In this document: one piece after another, positions 51,689 through 61,305 of the stretch
Layout of the letters: each line of letters begins with the position of its first letter
How positions within the stretch are numbered: the stretch's first letter is position 1
Source of the DNA: RYN-230 sp963814645
GTDB lineage: Bacteria; Actinomycetota; Actinomycetes; Streptosporangiales; Streptosporangiaceae
Assembly: GCA_963814645.1 (NCBI GenBank)
Contig: CAWFDX010000009.1
Coordinates: forward strand, 930,001 to 994,000
DNA length: 64,000 bases
Direction of reading: 5' to 3'
The notes under the pieces: model-generated
What the model saw: the letters and a program-made list of their open reading frames with translations, nothing else
What the model was told of the DNA's origin: nothing
Database searches by the model: none
Made by a program: the position numbers and the translations under genes

Positions 51689-52963
51689 GTGACTGCGTTC
51701 CTGACCGGCTTCTCCACCGACCGCTCGCTGGCCGAGGAACTGGACGCCGCCGATCCGCTGGCCGACCTGCGGGACCGGTTCGCCTGCCCCGGCCCGGCCC
51801 TGCTCTACCTGGACGGCAACTCGCTCGGCATGCTGCCCCGGGTGACCGCGCAGCGGATCGGTGAGGTGGTCGCGCAGCAGTGGGGCGACGGCCTGGTCCG
51901 GTCCTGGGCCGGCTGGGTGAGCCTGCCGCAGCAGGCCGGTGACCTGCTCGGCTCGGTGCTGCTCGGCGCCGCGCCCGGGCAGGTCGTGGTGTCCGATTCC
52001 ACCACGGTCAACCTGTACAAGCTGGCCTGCGCGGCGCTGCGGGCCCAGCCCGGCCGCCGGGTCATCGTGACCGACGACGACAACTTCCCGACCGACCGGT
52101 ACGTGCTGGACGGGGTGGCCGCCCAGTTCGGGGCCGAACTGCGGATGATCCACACCGACCTGGACACGGGGATCAGCCCGGCCGCGCTGGCCGGCGCAAT
52201 CGGGCCGGACACCGCGCTGGTCAGCCTGTCGCACGTCGCCTACCGGAGCGGCGCGCTGGCCGACATGGCGGGCCTCACCGCGCTGGTGCACGACGCGGGC
52301 GCGCTGGTGCTCTGGGACCTGTGCCACGCGGCCGGCGCGGTGCCGGTGGAACTGGACGCCAGCACCGCCGACCTGGCCGTGGGCTGCACGTACAAGTACC
52401 TGAACGCGGGCCCAGGCGCACCCGCGTTCCTGTACGTGCGGCGGGACCTGCAGGACCGGCTGCGCCAGCCGATCCAGGGCTGGTTCGGCCAGCGCGGGCA
52501 GTTCGAGATGGGGCCGGCCTACGATCCGCTGCCCACGGTGGCCCGGTTCACCACCGGGACGCCGAACATCCTGGGCACCGTAGCGGTGCAGGAGGGCACC
52601 CGGCTGCTCGGCGAGGCCGGTATCGAGGCGCTGCGGGACAAGGGCATCCTGCTGACCAGCTACCTGATCGGGCTGGCCGACAGCTGGCTAGCCCCGCTGG
52701 GCTGCGCGCTGGCCACGCCGCGGGACCCGCTGCGCCGCGGCTCGCACGTCTCGCTGTACCACCCCGAGGCCTGGCGGATCAGCCAGGCGCTGATCCGGGC
52801 CGGGGTCATCGGCGACTACCGGGTGCCGGACCGGCTCCGGCTCGGCCCGGCCCCGATCTACACCCGGTTCACCGACGTCTGGGACGCGCTGACCATCCTT
52901 CGCCAGATCATCGAGACCCAGGCCTACGCCGACCTCCCCGCCGGACCCGCCGATGTCACCTGA
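51689..52963 (+). CDS. kynU: Kynureninase
   Basis: 424 residues, PLP enzyme that cleaves kynurenine to anthranilate and alanine. LYLDGNSLGMLP and the phosphate-binding DSTTVNLYK are characteristic; PLP Lys236 lies in GCTYKYLNAGPGAPAFLYVR, and WDLCHAAGAVPVELD carries the PLP Asp. The C-terminal HVSLYHPEAWRISQALI is typical. GTG 51689 is probably leaderless. No other kynurenine-pathway gene (kynA, kynB) is in the window. The 3' end overlaps the Uma2 gene by eight bases. Confidence 0.92.
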   Translation: MTAFLTGFSTDRSLAEELDAADPLADLRDRFACPGPALLYLDGNSLGMLPRVTAQRIGEVVAQQWGDGLVRSWAGWVSLPQQAGDLLGSVLLGAAPGQVVVSDSTTVNLYKLACAALRAQPGRRVIVTDDDNFPTDRYVLDGVAAQFGAELRMIHTDLDTGISPAALAGAIGPDTALVSLSHVAYRSGALADMAGLTALVHDAGALVLWDLCHAAGAVPVELDASTADLAVGCTYKYLNAGPGAPAFLYVRRDLQDRLRQPIQGWFGQRGQFEMGPAYDPLPTVARFTTGTPNILGTVAVQEGTRLLGEAGIEALRDKGILLTSYLIGLADSWLAPLGCALATPRDPLRRGSHVSLYHPEAWRISQALIRAGVIGDYRVPDRLRLGPAPIYTRFTDVWDALTILRQIIETQAYADLPAGPADVT

Positions 52964-53528
52964 GCCCAGCCACCAACTGAGCCGGAACAACATCAACCCG
53001 GAAGGGCCGCTCGGCCGCATAGACCTCATCACCGCTAACGTGCGCGACCTGCTCGTACCGGCCACCATGCAGCTCGAATGCGATCAACTCCGGCGTCTTC
53101 ACGTCCGGTACTACGATCCAGTACGACTCGATCCCGAATCGCTCATAGACCGCCTTCTTCGTGTTGAGATCGAACACGGCTGTACTGGGCGATCGCACTT
53201 CAGCAGCAAGGAGCGGTGGAACGGTCAGCTTCGCAGCAGCCAGGTTTTCGACATGAGTCACGACCAGGTCCGGGACGAGTTCGCTGCTGCTGGACATCAT
53301 CATTCCGGGTCCGGGCAGTGTGGTCAGGCCGCGTGGGCAAACCTGCCGCAGTGTGAACAGAAGCTCGCCTAGCACGTACTGGTGCTGGTTGGTGGGCGCG
53401 GGACTCACGATCAGGACCCCGTCGACCAGTTCGTACCGGCGGCCGTCATTGGGCATCCGGTCCAGGTCGTCGACCGTGAACGGGCGGCCGATCTCTGGCC
53501 AGGCTTCGGCGATGCTCACAACACTCAT
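52956..53528 (-). CDS. Uma2-family (DUF820) putative endonuclease
   Basis: 190 residues, PD-(D/E)xK fold. Landmarks: MPNDGRRYELVDGVLIVSPA, VPDLVVTH (Asp), AAEVRSPST (Glu), DLNTKKAVYERFGIESYWIV (Lys). These abundant proteins have no defined role; many are domesticated or linked to mobile DNA. Start ATG 53528 with weak AGGCACT upstream. GC is lower than in neighbours (near 60%), which could reflect transfer. Overlaps the end of kynU. Confidence 0.85.
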   Translation of the reverse strand: MSVVSIAEAWPEIGRPFTVDDLDRMPNDGRRYELVDGVLIVSPAPTNQHQYVLGELLFTLRQVCPRGLTTLPGPGMMMSSSSELVPDLVVTHVENLAAAKLTVPPLLAAEVRSPSTAVFDLNTKKAVYERFGIESYWIVVPDVKTPELIAFELHGGRYEQVAHVSGDEVYAAERPFRVDVVPAQLVAGLR

Positions 53529-53587
53529 AGTGCCTCCATAAGGACATGGGTGCCAGTGAAGCAGCGACTACCGACAGTGCGCGGGAA

Positions 53588-55165
53588 TCACTCCCACTCG
53601 ATGGTGCCGGGGGGCTTGCTGGTGATGTCCAGCACCACCCGGTTGATCTCCGGGACCTCGTTGGTGATCCGGGTGGAGATCCGGGCCAGCAGGTCGCCGG
53701 GCAGCCGGGCCCAGTCGGCGGTCATGGCGTCCTCGCTGGTCACTGGGCGGAGCACCACCGGGTAGCCGTAGCTGCGCCCGTCGCCCTGGACGCCGACCGA
53801 GCGGACGTCGGCCAGCAGCACCACCGGGCACTGCCAGATCTCCCGGTCCCGGCCGGCCGCGGACAGCTCCTCGCGGGCGATCGCGTCCGCGGCGGACACG
53901 ATGCGCAGCCGCTCCGCGGTGACCTCGCCGACGATGCGGATGGCCAGCCCGGGACCGGGGAACGGCTGCCGCCAGACGATCTCCGGCGGCAGCCCGAGCG
54001 TCTCGCCGACCCGGCGCACCTCGTCCTTGAACAGCGTGCGCAGCGGCTCGACGAGCTGGAAGCTCAGGTCGCTGGGCAGCCCGCCGACGTTGTGGTGCGA
54101 CTTGATGTTGGCCGTACCGGTGCCGCCGCCGGACTCCACTACGTCCGGGTACAGGGTGCCCTGGACCAGGAACTCGACCGTGCCGCGGTGGCTGCCCGCC
54201 ACGCTGGTGATCTCCCGTGCGGCCCGCTCGAAGGCCCGGATGAACTCCCGGCCGATGATCTTGCGCTTCTCTTCCGGGTCGGTCACCCCGGCCAGCGCGG
54301 CCTGGAACGTCTGCGCCGCGTCGGCCACCTTCAGGTCCACCCCGGTGGCGGCCACGAAGTCCTTCTCGACCTGCTGCGCCTCACCCCGGCGGAGCAGGCC
54401 GTGATCCACGAAAACGCAGGTCAGCTGCGAGCCGATGGCTCGCTGCACGATGGCCGCGGCGACCGCCGAGTCCACCCCGCCGGACAGCCCGCAGATCGCC
54501 CCGGCCGCGCCGACCTGGGCCCGGATCCGGGCCACCTGCTCATCGATGATGCTGCCCATGGTCCAGGTCGGGCGGCAGCCGGCCAGTTTGAGGAACCGGC
54601 GCAGCAGCGCGGTGCCGTGTTCGGTGTGCAGCACCTCGGGGTGGAACTGCACCCCGTACAGCCGCCGATCCGGGTCCTCGACGGCGGCCGCCGGGGTCCC
54701 GGCGGTGCGCGCGGTGACGGCGAAGCCGGGCGGGGCCGCGGTGGCCGTGTCCCCGTGTGACATCCAGACCTGCTGGCGGTCGGCCAGCACGGCCAGCAAC
54801 TGGCCGCCGGGCACCAGGTCAAGCCGGGTGGCGCCGTACTCACCGGACCCGGTGTGCGCCACCTCGCCGCCCAGGCCCGCCACCAGCAGCTGGAATCCGT
54901 AGCAGATGCCGAGCACCGGGATCCCGGCGTGCAGCAGGTCCGCGCCGCCCGGCAGCGGCGGGGCGCCCGGCGCGTACACCGAGGCGGGCCCGCCGGACAG
55001 GATGATGGCGGCGGGCTTCCTGGCCAGGATCTCGGCGGCGGGCATGGTGCTCGGCACGATCTCCGAGTAGACCTGGCACTCCCGGACCCGGCGCGCGATC
55101 AGCTGGGCGTACTGGGCGCCGAAGTTGACCACGAGAACGGTGTCAAAGTCCGTACTGGGCGGCAA
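53588..55165 (-). CDS. guaA: GMP synthase (glutamine-hydrolysing)
   Basis: 525 residues. Class I amidotransferase domain with Cys88 in GICYGFQLL and HPE at 175-177, then the PP-loop synthetase domain SGGVDS (228-233), and the C-terminal dimerisation domain ending PPGTIEWE. Converts XMP to GMP. The start is TTG 55165 with GGAAGGGGCAGGG immediately upstream; there is no ATG, and the first residues VLVVNFGAQYAQLIARR fix the frame. A palindromic repeat lies 39 bases upstream. Confidence 0.96.
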   Translation of the reverse strand: MPPSTDFDTVLVVNFGAQYAQLIARRVRECQVYSEIVPSTMPAAEILARKPAAIILSGGPASVYAPGAPPLPGGADLLHAGIPVLGICYGFQLLVAGLGGEVAHTGSGEYGATRLDLVPGGQLLAVLADRQQVWMSHGDTATAAPPGFAVTARTAGTPAAAVEDPDRRLYGVQFHPEVLHTEHGTALLRRFLKLAGCRPTWTMGSIIDEQVARIRAQVGAAGAICGLSGGVDSAVAAAIVQRAIGSQLTCVFVDHGLLRRGEAQQVEKDFVAATGVDLKVADAAQTFQAALAGVTDPEEKRKIIGREFIRAFERAAREITSVAGSHRGTVEFLVQGTLYPDVVESGGGTGTANIKSHHNVGGLPSDLSFQLVEPLRTLFKDEVRRVGETLGLPPEIVWRQPFPGPGLAIRIVGEVTAERLRIVSAADAIAREELSAAGRDREIWQCPVVLLADVRSVGVQGDGRSYGYPVVLRPVTSEDAMTADWARLPGDLLARISTRITNEVPEINRVVLDITSKPPGTIEWE

Positions 55166-55203
55166 CCCTGCCCCTTCCCTGCCTGACCGCTGGAACCTTC
55201 AAG

Positions 55204-55258
55204 TCCGGCGCGGAGCTCCGGACGGGGGGTCCGGGGGGTCGTCCCCCCGGGCTAGCAC
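55204..55258. repeat. Two-hairpin repeat element upstream of guaA
   Basis: Reverse complement shares GCCCGGGGGGACGACCCCCC and the CCGTCCGG(A/C)GCTCCGCGCCGGA part with the element inside purH, without that copy's middle section. It fills the gap between the CBS-domain gene stop (55262) and guaA, where it could also work as a terminator. Confidence 0.65.
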
Positions 55259-55261
55259 AGT

Positions 55262-56635
55262 CTAGTGGCCTGCTGCCTGGGATTTTTCCGCTGCCGTGGG
55301 CGGGGGGGCGGAGACTTGCGATGGGAGGGGTGGCGGGGCTGGTGCTGCCTCGGCGGGCTGGCCGACCGGGTTGACCCGGACCCGGGCGATCCGGCGGCCG
55401 TCCATCTGCAGCACGGTCAGCACGTGCCCGGCCACTTCGACCTTTTCGTGGTCGGTGGGCAGCTGGCCCAGGGTGGCCAGCATGTAGCCGGCCACCGTCT
55501 CGTACGGCCCCTCGGGCAGCACGATGCCGGTCTGCTCGGCGAACTCGTCCAGGTTCAGCAGGCCATCCACCTCGATGGCGCCGCCACGCAACTGCTTGGG
55601 CTGGCCCTCGTCCACGTCGTATTCGTCCTGGATGTCCCCGACCAGCTCCTCGACCAGGTCCTCCAGGGTGACGATGCCGGCCGTGCCGCCGTACTCGTCC
55701 ATCACGATGGCCAGGTGCGCCCGGTCGCGGCGCATCTCGGACAACGCGGACAGCACGGTCTTGCTGATCGGCAGCAGCTTCACCGGCCGGGAGATCTCCC
55801 CCACGGTCAGCGGGCGGCTGGTCACCTCGGGATCGAGCAGGTCCCGGACGTGGATGAAGCCAGTCACGTCGTCGTAGGACTCCTGGTAGACCGGGAACCG
55901 GGAGTACGGCTCCTTGGCCACCACGACCGCGGCCTCGCGCAGCGGCATGTCCGCGGGCAGGAACTCCACCTCGGTGCGCGGCACCAGCACTTCGCGGAGC
56001 TGGCGTTTCCCAGCATCGAACACCTCACCCACGATGCGCCGCTCGTCGGCGCTGAGCGCCTGGGTCCCGGCCACCAGGTCGTGCAGCTCTTCCTCGGTCA
56101 TCACCCCGCGGCCCTGCCGCGGGTCGCCGCCGAGCAGCCGGACGATCACGTTGGTGGACCGGGACAGCAGCCAGACCAGGGGCCGGGCCAGCATGGAGAA
56201 CCGGTCCAGGGTGGGCGCGACGACCAGCGACACCTGCTGCGTCCGCTGCAGCGCGAGCCGCTTGGGCGCCAGTTCGCCAAGCACCAGGGTGAAGTAGGAG
56301 ATCACCACGGTGACCACGATCAGCGACACCACGGACGCTGCCCCGGACGCCACGTTGTGCTCGATCAGCGCCGACTTCAGGTGCCCGGACAGCGTCGCCT
56401 CACCGAACGCACCAGACAGCAGGGTGGCCAGCGTCACCCCGATCTGCACCGCGGACAGGAACCGGTTCGGGTCCTGGGCCAGCTTGGCCGCGCGCTGGCC
56501 GCGCTTGCCGCGGTGGGCCAGGGCCCGGATCTGGCCCTCACGCAGCGAGACCAGGGCCATTTCCGCGCCCGCGAACAGCCCGTTGACGAGCACGATGAGC
56601 AGGACAACGACGATGTCCCAGCCAACCTCGCTCAC
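55262..56635 (-). CDS. CNNM/CorC-type transporter with DUF21, CBS pair and CorC_HlyC domains
   Basis: 457 residues. The DUF21 domain (about 1-190) has three to four TM helices (VVVLLIVLVNGLFAGAEMAL, VSLIVVTVVISYFTLVLGEL). Two CBS domains follow (about 205-330; VLVPRTEVEFLPADMPLREA, DEYGGTAGIVTLEDLVEELV), then the CorC_HlyC domain (GLLNLDEFAEQTGIVLPEGP). A Pro-rich tail ends it. Family members export Mg2+ or other divalent cations and are often called hemolysins without cause. GTG 56635 (VSEVGWDIVV) is preferred; the frame opens at 56665. Confidence 0.9.
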   Translation of the reverse strand: MSEVGWDIVVVLLIVLVNGLFAGAEMALVSLREGQIRALAHRGKRGQRAAKLAQDPNRFLSAVQIGVTLATLLSGAFGEATLSGHLKSALIEHNVASGAASVVSLIVVTVVISYFTLVLGELAPKRLALQRTQQVSLVVAPTLDRFSMLARPLVWLLSRSTNVIVRLLGGDPRQGRGVMTEEELHDLVAGTQALSADERRIVGEVFDAGKRQLREVLVPRTEVEFLPADMPLREAAVVVAKEPYSRFPVYQESYDDVTGFIHVRDLLDPEVTSRPLTVGEISRPVKLLPISKTVLSALSEMRRDRAHLAIVMDEYGGTAGIVTLEDLVEELVGDIQDEYDVDEGQPKQLRGGAIEVDGLLNLDEFAEQTGIVLPEGPYETVAGYMLATLGQLPTDHEKVEVAGHVLTVLQMDGRRIARVRVNPVGQPAEAAPAPPPLPSQVSAPPPTAAEKSQAAGH

Positions 56636-56745
56636 GTGCTGACCCCTGACCTCCGTGTCCCGCACAGTCTAAGCAGTGTTCCCACCGGTCACCCGGCATT
56701 ACCCGGGGGGACTGGATGGGAAACCAGAGCTGGGCCAGATAGCGT

Positions 56746-57933
56746 ATGGGTCCCGTGAGCCCTGGGGTATGGAAAAGCAGCGCCAAGCTCGCCGACGGGC
56801 GGGACATCATCTACTTTGACGAGGCGCCTGACTCCGGGCGGGCGGCCGTGCCGGACACCAGGCCACTCCCGCCAGAGCCGGGGTACGGCGCGCCGCCAGA
56901 GACCGCCACCGCCGCCGATGGCGGGCTGCGCTGGGACGCGCTGCGCGGCGAGTGGGTGGTCATCGCCGCCCAGCGGCAGGACCGGACGTTCCTGCCGCCC
57001 ACCGATCAGTGCCCACTCGACCCGTCCGGCCCGGGGCGGCCAACCGAGATCCCGGCGCCGGACTACGACGTGGTGGTGTTCGAGAACCGGTTCCCTTCGC
57101 TGCGCGGCGCGGGCCACTGGCCGCCACCGCCCGCGGCCACCGTGGCCGGCACGGCGCCCCTCGACCCTGGCGGCCTGCTGGAATACGCCGGGGTTCCGCC
57201 GCAGGCCGGCTACGGCCGGTGCGAAGTGGTCTGCTTCACCTCCGACCACGACGGGTCGTTCGCCAAGCTGAGCCCGCGGCGGGCCCGGACCGTGGTGGAG
57301 GCGTGGGCGGACCGGACCACGGCGCTGAACGGCATGGACGGGATCACCCAGGTCTACTGCTTCGAGAACCGCGGCGAGGAGATCGGCGTCACGCTGCACC
57401 ACCCGCACGGGCAGATCTACGGTTTCCCGTTCGTCACGCCGCGGACGGCCACCATGCTGGCCCAGGCGGCCGGGTACACCGGCCGGACCGGCCGGAACCT
57501 GTTCGACGACCTGGTCGAGGGCGAGATCGCGGCGGGCACCCGGATCGTGACCCGCAACGAGCACTGGACCGCGTTCGTGCCCGCCGCCGCCCGGTGGCCG
57601 TACGAGGTGCTGCTGTTCCCGGCCCAGCGAGTGCCCGACATCCCGGCGCTGAGTGACCCGGCCCGGACCGCGTTCTGCGACATCTACCTCGACGTGCTGC
57701 GCCGGATGGACGCCCTGTTCGACATGCCGCTGCCGTATATCGCGGCCTGGCACCAGGCGCCGGTGCGCGAGGTGCCCGGCACCGCCGAATTCGGCCTGCA
57801 CCTCCAGGTACTGTCGGTGCGCCGGGCACCTGGCAAGCTGAAGTACCTCGCTGGAACGGAGTCAGGCATGGGAGTGTGGATCGGCGACATCCTGCCCGAG
57901 GAGGCCGCGCTGCGGCTCCGGGAGGCCAGATGA
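56746..57933 (+). CDS. galT: Galactose-1-phosphate uridylyltransferase
   Basis: 395 residues, Leloir pathway. The UMP-accepting site is HPHGQ at 219-223 (LHHPHGQIYGFPF). NRFPSLR, GRCEVVCFTSDHD and IAAWHQAPVR are conserved. Zinc ligands of some GalT (Cys pair near the N-terminus) are not seen. ATG 56746 follows TAGCGT directly; if that is the -10, a leaderless start at GTG 56755 is equally likely. First gene of galT-galE-galK-M20. Confidence 0.93.
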   Translation: MGPVSPGVWKSSAKLADGRDIIYFDEAPDSGRAAVPDTRPLPPEPGYGAPPETATAADGGLRWDALRGEWVVIAAQRQDRTFLPPTDQCPLDPSGPGRPTEIPAPDYDVVVFENRFPSLRGAGHWPPPPAATVAGTAPLDPGGLLEYAGVPPQAGYGRCEVVCFTSDHDGSFAKLSPRRARTVVEAWADRTTALNGMDGITQVYCFENRGEEIGVTLHHPHGQIYGFPFVTPRTATMLAQAAGYTGRTGRNLFDDLVEGEIAAGTRIVTRNEHWTAFVPAAARWPYEVLLFPAQRVPDIPALSDPARTAFCDIYLDVLRRMDALFDMPLPYIAAWHQAPVREVPGTAEFGLHLQVLSVRRAPGKLKYLAGTESGMGVWIGDILPEEAALRLREAR

Positions 57934-58925
57934 AGCTGCTGATCACCGGCGGTGCCGGGTACATCGGCAGCGTCGTTGGCGCGCTGCTGGTAGCCGAGGG
58001 CCATCAGGTCACGGTGCTGGACGACCTGTCCACCGGGCACCAGGACGCGGTGCCGGCCGGTGCCGCCCTTGTCCGCGGCAGCATCCGGGACGCCGCGCCG
58101 CTACTGGCCGACGGCGTGGACGCGGTGCTGCACTTCGCGGCCAAGTCGCTGGTCGGCGAGTCGGTGGCCAAGCCCACCCTGTACTGGGACAACAACCTGG
58201 GCGGGACGCTCGCCCTGCTGGACGCGATGCGGGTCGCCGGGACCGGCCGCATCGTGTTCTCCTCCACCGCCGCGGTGTATGGGGAGCCGGAGCGAATCCC
58301 GGTGGCCGAATCCGACCCACCCCGGCCGACCAGCCCATACGGGGCGTCGAAGCTGGCCGTGGACACCGCGCTTGGCGAGTACAGCCGGCTGCACGGCATC
58401 GGCGCGATCAGCCTGCGCTACTTCAACGTGGCCGGGGCGCACCCGCAGGCCACCGGGAGCTGGCTGGGCGAACGGCACCACCCGGAAACCCATCTCATCC
58501 CGAACGTCCTCGCCGTGGCCAGTGCCGTGGCCGGCGGCGCGGCCGGCCAGCTGGAGCTGTTCGGCGACGACTACCCCACCCCGGACGGCACCTGCATCCG
58601 GGACTACATCCACGTGGCCGACCTGGCCCGGGCCCACCTGCAGGCGCTGCTGGCCTGCCAGCCCGGCACGCACCAGGTGTACAACCTGGGCAGCGAGGCC
58701 GGTTTCTCCAACCGGGAGGTGCTGGCCGAGTGCCAGCGGGTCACCGGGGTGGACATCCCGGTCCGGGTGGCGCCGCGGCGGGCCGGGGACCCGGCCGTGC
58801 TGGTGGCGTCCTCGGCGCGGATCCAGGCCGAGCTCGGCTGGCTGCCTGAGCGCGACCTGCACGCCATGGTCCGCGACGCGTGGACGTTCACCCAGGCGAT
58901 GACCGCGGCGGGCCAGCTCCGGTGA
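57930..58925 (+). CDS. galE: UDP-glucose 4-epimerase
   Basis: 331 residues, extended SDR. MKLLITGGAGYIGSVVGALL binds NAD; catalytic Ser/Thr near 112 and Tyr137/Lys141 in SPYGASKLA; RDYIHVADLARAHL and VYNLGSEAGFSNREVL are typical. ATG 57930 overlaps the galT stop (ATGA), with GGAGGCCAG inside galT. Confidence 0.95.
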   Translation: MKLLITGGAGYIGSVVGALLVAEGHQVTVLDDLSTGHQDAVPAGAALVRGSIRDAAPLLADGVDAVLHFAAKSLVGESVAKPTLYWDNNLGGTLALLDAMRVAGTGRIVFSSTAAVYGEPERIPVAESDPPRPTSPYGASKLAVDTALGEYSRLHGIGAISLRYFNVAGAHPQATGSWLGERHHPETHLIPNVLAVASAVAGGAAGQLELFGDDYPTPDGTCIRDYIHVADLARAHLQALLACQPGTHQVYNLGSEAGFSNREVLAECQRVTGVDIPVRVAPRRAGDPAVLVASSARIQAELGWLPERDLHAMVRDAWTFTQAMTAAGQLR

Positions 58926-60073
58926 CCAGGCTGGCCAGCGCGGATCAGGTGGCGGAGCGGTTCCAGGCCGAGTTCGGCGGCCCGGCCGCCGGGGTCTGGC
59001 GGGCGCCCGGCCGGGCCAACCTGATCGGTGAGCACACCGACTACAACGACGGCTTCGTTTTCCCGTTCGCGCTGGACCGGGGCACGCTGGCGGCAGTCAC
59101 GGTGGCGGGCACTGGCGTTCTGGAGCTGACCTCGCGGCAGGAGGGCAGCGGAACGGTCACCATCGACCTGGCCGGCCTGGCGCCGGGCACCGTGGACGGC
59201 TGGGCCGCCTACCCGGCCGGGGTGGTGTGGGCGCTTGGCGAGGCCGGCTACCGGCTGCCGGGCGCGCGGGTGGCCATCGACTCCGACCTGCCGCAGGGCG
59301 CCGGGCTGTCCTCATCCGCCGCGCTGGAGTGCGCGGTCGCGCTGGCGCTGACCCAGCTGAGCGGGCTGTCAGTGCCGCGGCCGGAGCTGGCCGCGATCGC
59401 CCGCCGGGCCGAGAACGAGTTTGTCGGCGTGCCGACCGGGATCATGGACCAGTCCGCCGTGCTGCTCTGCCAGGCGGGGCATGCCCTACTGCTGGACTGC
59501 TGCAGCGGCGAGTCGGACAACGTGCCGCTCAACCCGGCCGCCGCCGGGCTGGCCCTGCTGATCATCGACACCCGGGCCAAGCACCAGCTGACCGACAGCG
59601 GCTATGCGGCCCGGCACATCGAATGCGAGGAGGCGGCCCGGGCGCTCGGCGTGCGGTCGCTGCGGGACATCCCGGACACCGCCGGGCTGGCCGGGCTGAC
59701 CGACCCGGTGCTGCTCCGCCGGGCCCGGCACGTGGTCACCGAGAACCAGCGGGTGCTGGCCATGGCCGCGCTGCTGCGCCGTGGTGACGTGGCGGACGGC
59801 GGGCGGCTGCTGAACGAGTCGCACGCATCGCTGCGCGACGATTTCGAGATCTCCTGGCCGGAGGCGGATGTGACGGTGGATACGGCAGTGGCGGCAGGCG
59901 CGCTCGGCGCGCGGATGATGGGCGGCGGGTTCGGCGGGTCGGTGCTCGCCCTGGTCCCGGCGGACTCGGCGGCGGTGCGCGAGGCGGTGTGCGCCCCGTT
60001 CGCCGACCGCGGCTGGCCACCGCCCGGCTTCCTGGACGCGCCTCCGTCGGCCAGCGCGCAGCGGGTGTGGTGA
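58922..60073 (+). CDS. galK: Galactokinase
   Basis: 383 residues, GHMP kinase. GRANLIGEHTDYNDGFVFPF (30-49) is the galactokinase signature, LPQGAGLSSSAALE the ATP loop, and MMGGGFGGSVLALV motif 3. GTG 58922 overlaps the galE stop (GTGA). Confidence 0.95.
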   Translation: MTRLASADQVAERFQAEFGGPAAGVWRAPGRANLIGEHTDYNDGFVFPFALDRGTLAAVTVAGTGVLELTSRQEGSGTVTIDLAGLAPGTVDGWAAYPAGVVWALGEAGYRLPGARVAIDSDLPQGAGLSSSAALECAVALALTQLSGLSVPRPELAAIARRAENEFVGVPTGIMDQSAVLLCQAGHALLLDCCSGESDNVPLNPAAAGLALLIIDTRAKHQLTDSGYAARHIECEEAARALGVRSLRDIPDTAGLAGLTDPVLLRRARHVVTENQRVLAMAALLRRGDVADGGRLLNESHASLRDDFEISWPEADVTVDTAVAAGALGARMMGGGFGGSVLALVPADSAAVREAVCAPFADRGWPPPGFLDAPPSASAQRVW

Positions 60074-61302
60074 CCGGCATGGGCCCCACTCCAGACGGTT
60101 CGGTCCGCGAAGACGCCGCCGCGATCGCGGCCGACCTGGCCGAGCTCCGGCACCGGATCCACCGCGAGCCGGAGATCGGCCTGGACCTGCCGCAGACCCA
60201 GCAGAAGGTGCTCGGCGCGCTGGACGGGCTGCCGCTGGAAGTCACCCTGGGCCGGGCGGTCAGCTCGGTGACCGCGGTGCTGCGCGGCGGCCGGCCCGGG
60301 CCGGCGGTGCTGCTCCGCGGCGACATGGACGCGCTGCCGATCACCGAGCGGACTGGCCTGGACTACGCCTCCGCGGTGACCGGCGTGATGCACGCCTGCG
60401 GCCACGACCTGCACACCGCCATGGTGGCCGGGGCGGCCCGGATCCTGTCCGCCCGGCAGCGCGAGCTGCCCGGGAACGTGATCTTCATGTTCCAGCCGGG
60501 CGAGGAGGGGCACGGCGGCGCGAAGTACATGATCGATGAAGGCGTGCTCGACGCGGCCGGTGCCCGCCCGGTGGCCGCCTACGCGGTGCACGTCGCCGCG
60601 GCCCAGTACGGCCATGCGCAGTTCGCCACCCGGCCGGGCCCGATGATGGCCGCGGCCGACGTGCTCGACGTGACCGTGCGCGGGCACGGCGGGCACGCCT
60701 CGATGCCGCACCTGTCCGCCGATCCCATCCCGGCCGCCTGCGAGATGGTCACCGCGCTACAGACGCTGGTGACCAGGCGGTTCGACGTGTTCGATCCGGT
60801 GGTCATCACGGTCGGCAGCTTCCACGCCGGCACCACGGACAACGTCATCCCAGACGAGGCGCACTTCCTGGCTACGGTGCGCTCGTTCTCCGCGGCGGCC
60901 CGGGACCGGGTGCGGGCGGAGAGCGTGCGGCTGGTCACCGACATCGCCCGCGGGTACGGCCTGCAGGCCAGCGCAGAATACCTGGACGGCTACCCGGTCA
61001 CGGTCAACGACGCGGCCGAGGCGGCGTTCGCCAGCCAGGCGGTGGCGGACGTGTTCGGCGGCGGGCGGCTGCAGCCCGAGGAGCACCCGATGCCCGGGGC
61101 CGAGGACTTCTCGTTCGTGCTGGAGCAGGTGCCGGGCGCATTCATCATGCTGGGCGCCTGCCCCGCGGGCCTGGACCCGGCCACCGCGCCGGATAACCAC
61201 GCCGCGGACGCGGTGTTCGACGACGCGGCGCTGGCCGACGGCACCACGCTGCTGGCCGAACTGGCCCTCCGCCGCCTGGCGACGGCGGGCCAGCCCAGCT
61301 AG
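60070..61302 (+). CDS. M20-family amidohydrolase
   Basis: 410 residues, HipO/AbgB-like peptidase M20D. Metal site Cys and His in MHACGHDLHTAM, acidic pair in FQPGEEGHGGAKYM, His of the dimerisation domain in HGGHASMPHLSADPI, and a final ligand near EEHPMPGAEDFSF. It hydrolyses N-acyl amino acids or related amides. GTG 60070 overlaps the galK stop (GTGA), so it belongs to the gal operon although the link to galactose is unclear; removal of an N-acyl group from a sugar or amino acid conjugate is one possibility. Confidence 0.9.
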   Translation: MTGMGPTPDGSVREDAAAIAADLAELRHRIHREPEIGLDLPQTQQKVLGALDGLPLEVTLGRAVSSVTAVLRGGRPGPAVLLRGDMDALPITERTGLDYASAVTGVMHACGHDLHTAMVAGAARILSARQRELPGNVIFMFQPGEEGHGGAKYMIDEGVLDAAGARPVAAYAVHVAAAQYGHAQFATRPGPMMAAADVLDVTVRGHGGHASMPHLSADPIPAACEMVTALQTLVTRRFDVFDPVVITVGSFHAGTTDNVIPDEAHFLATVRSFSAAARDRVRAESVRLVTDIARGYGLQASAEYLDGYPVTVNDAAEAAFASQAVADVFGGGRLQPEEHPMPGAEDFSFVLEQVPGAFIMLGACPAGLDPATAPDNHAADAVFDDAALADGTTLLAELALRRLATAGQPS

Positions 61303-61305
61303 CGG

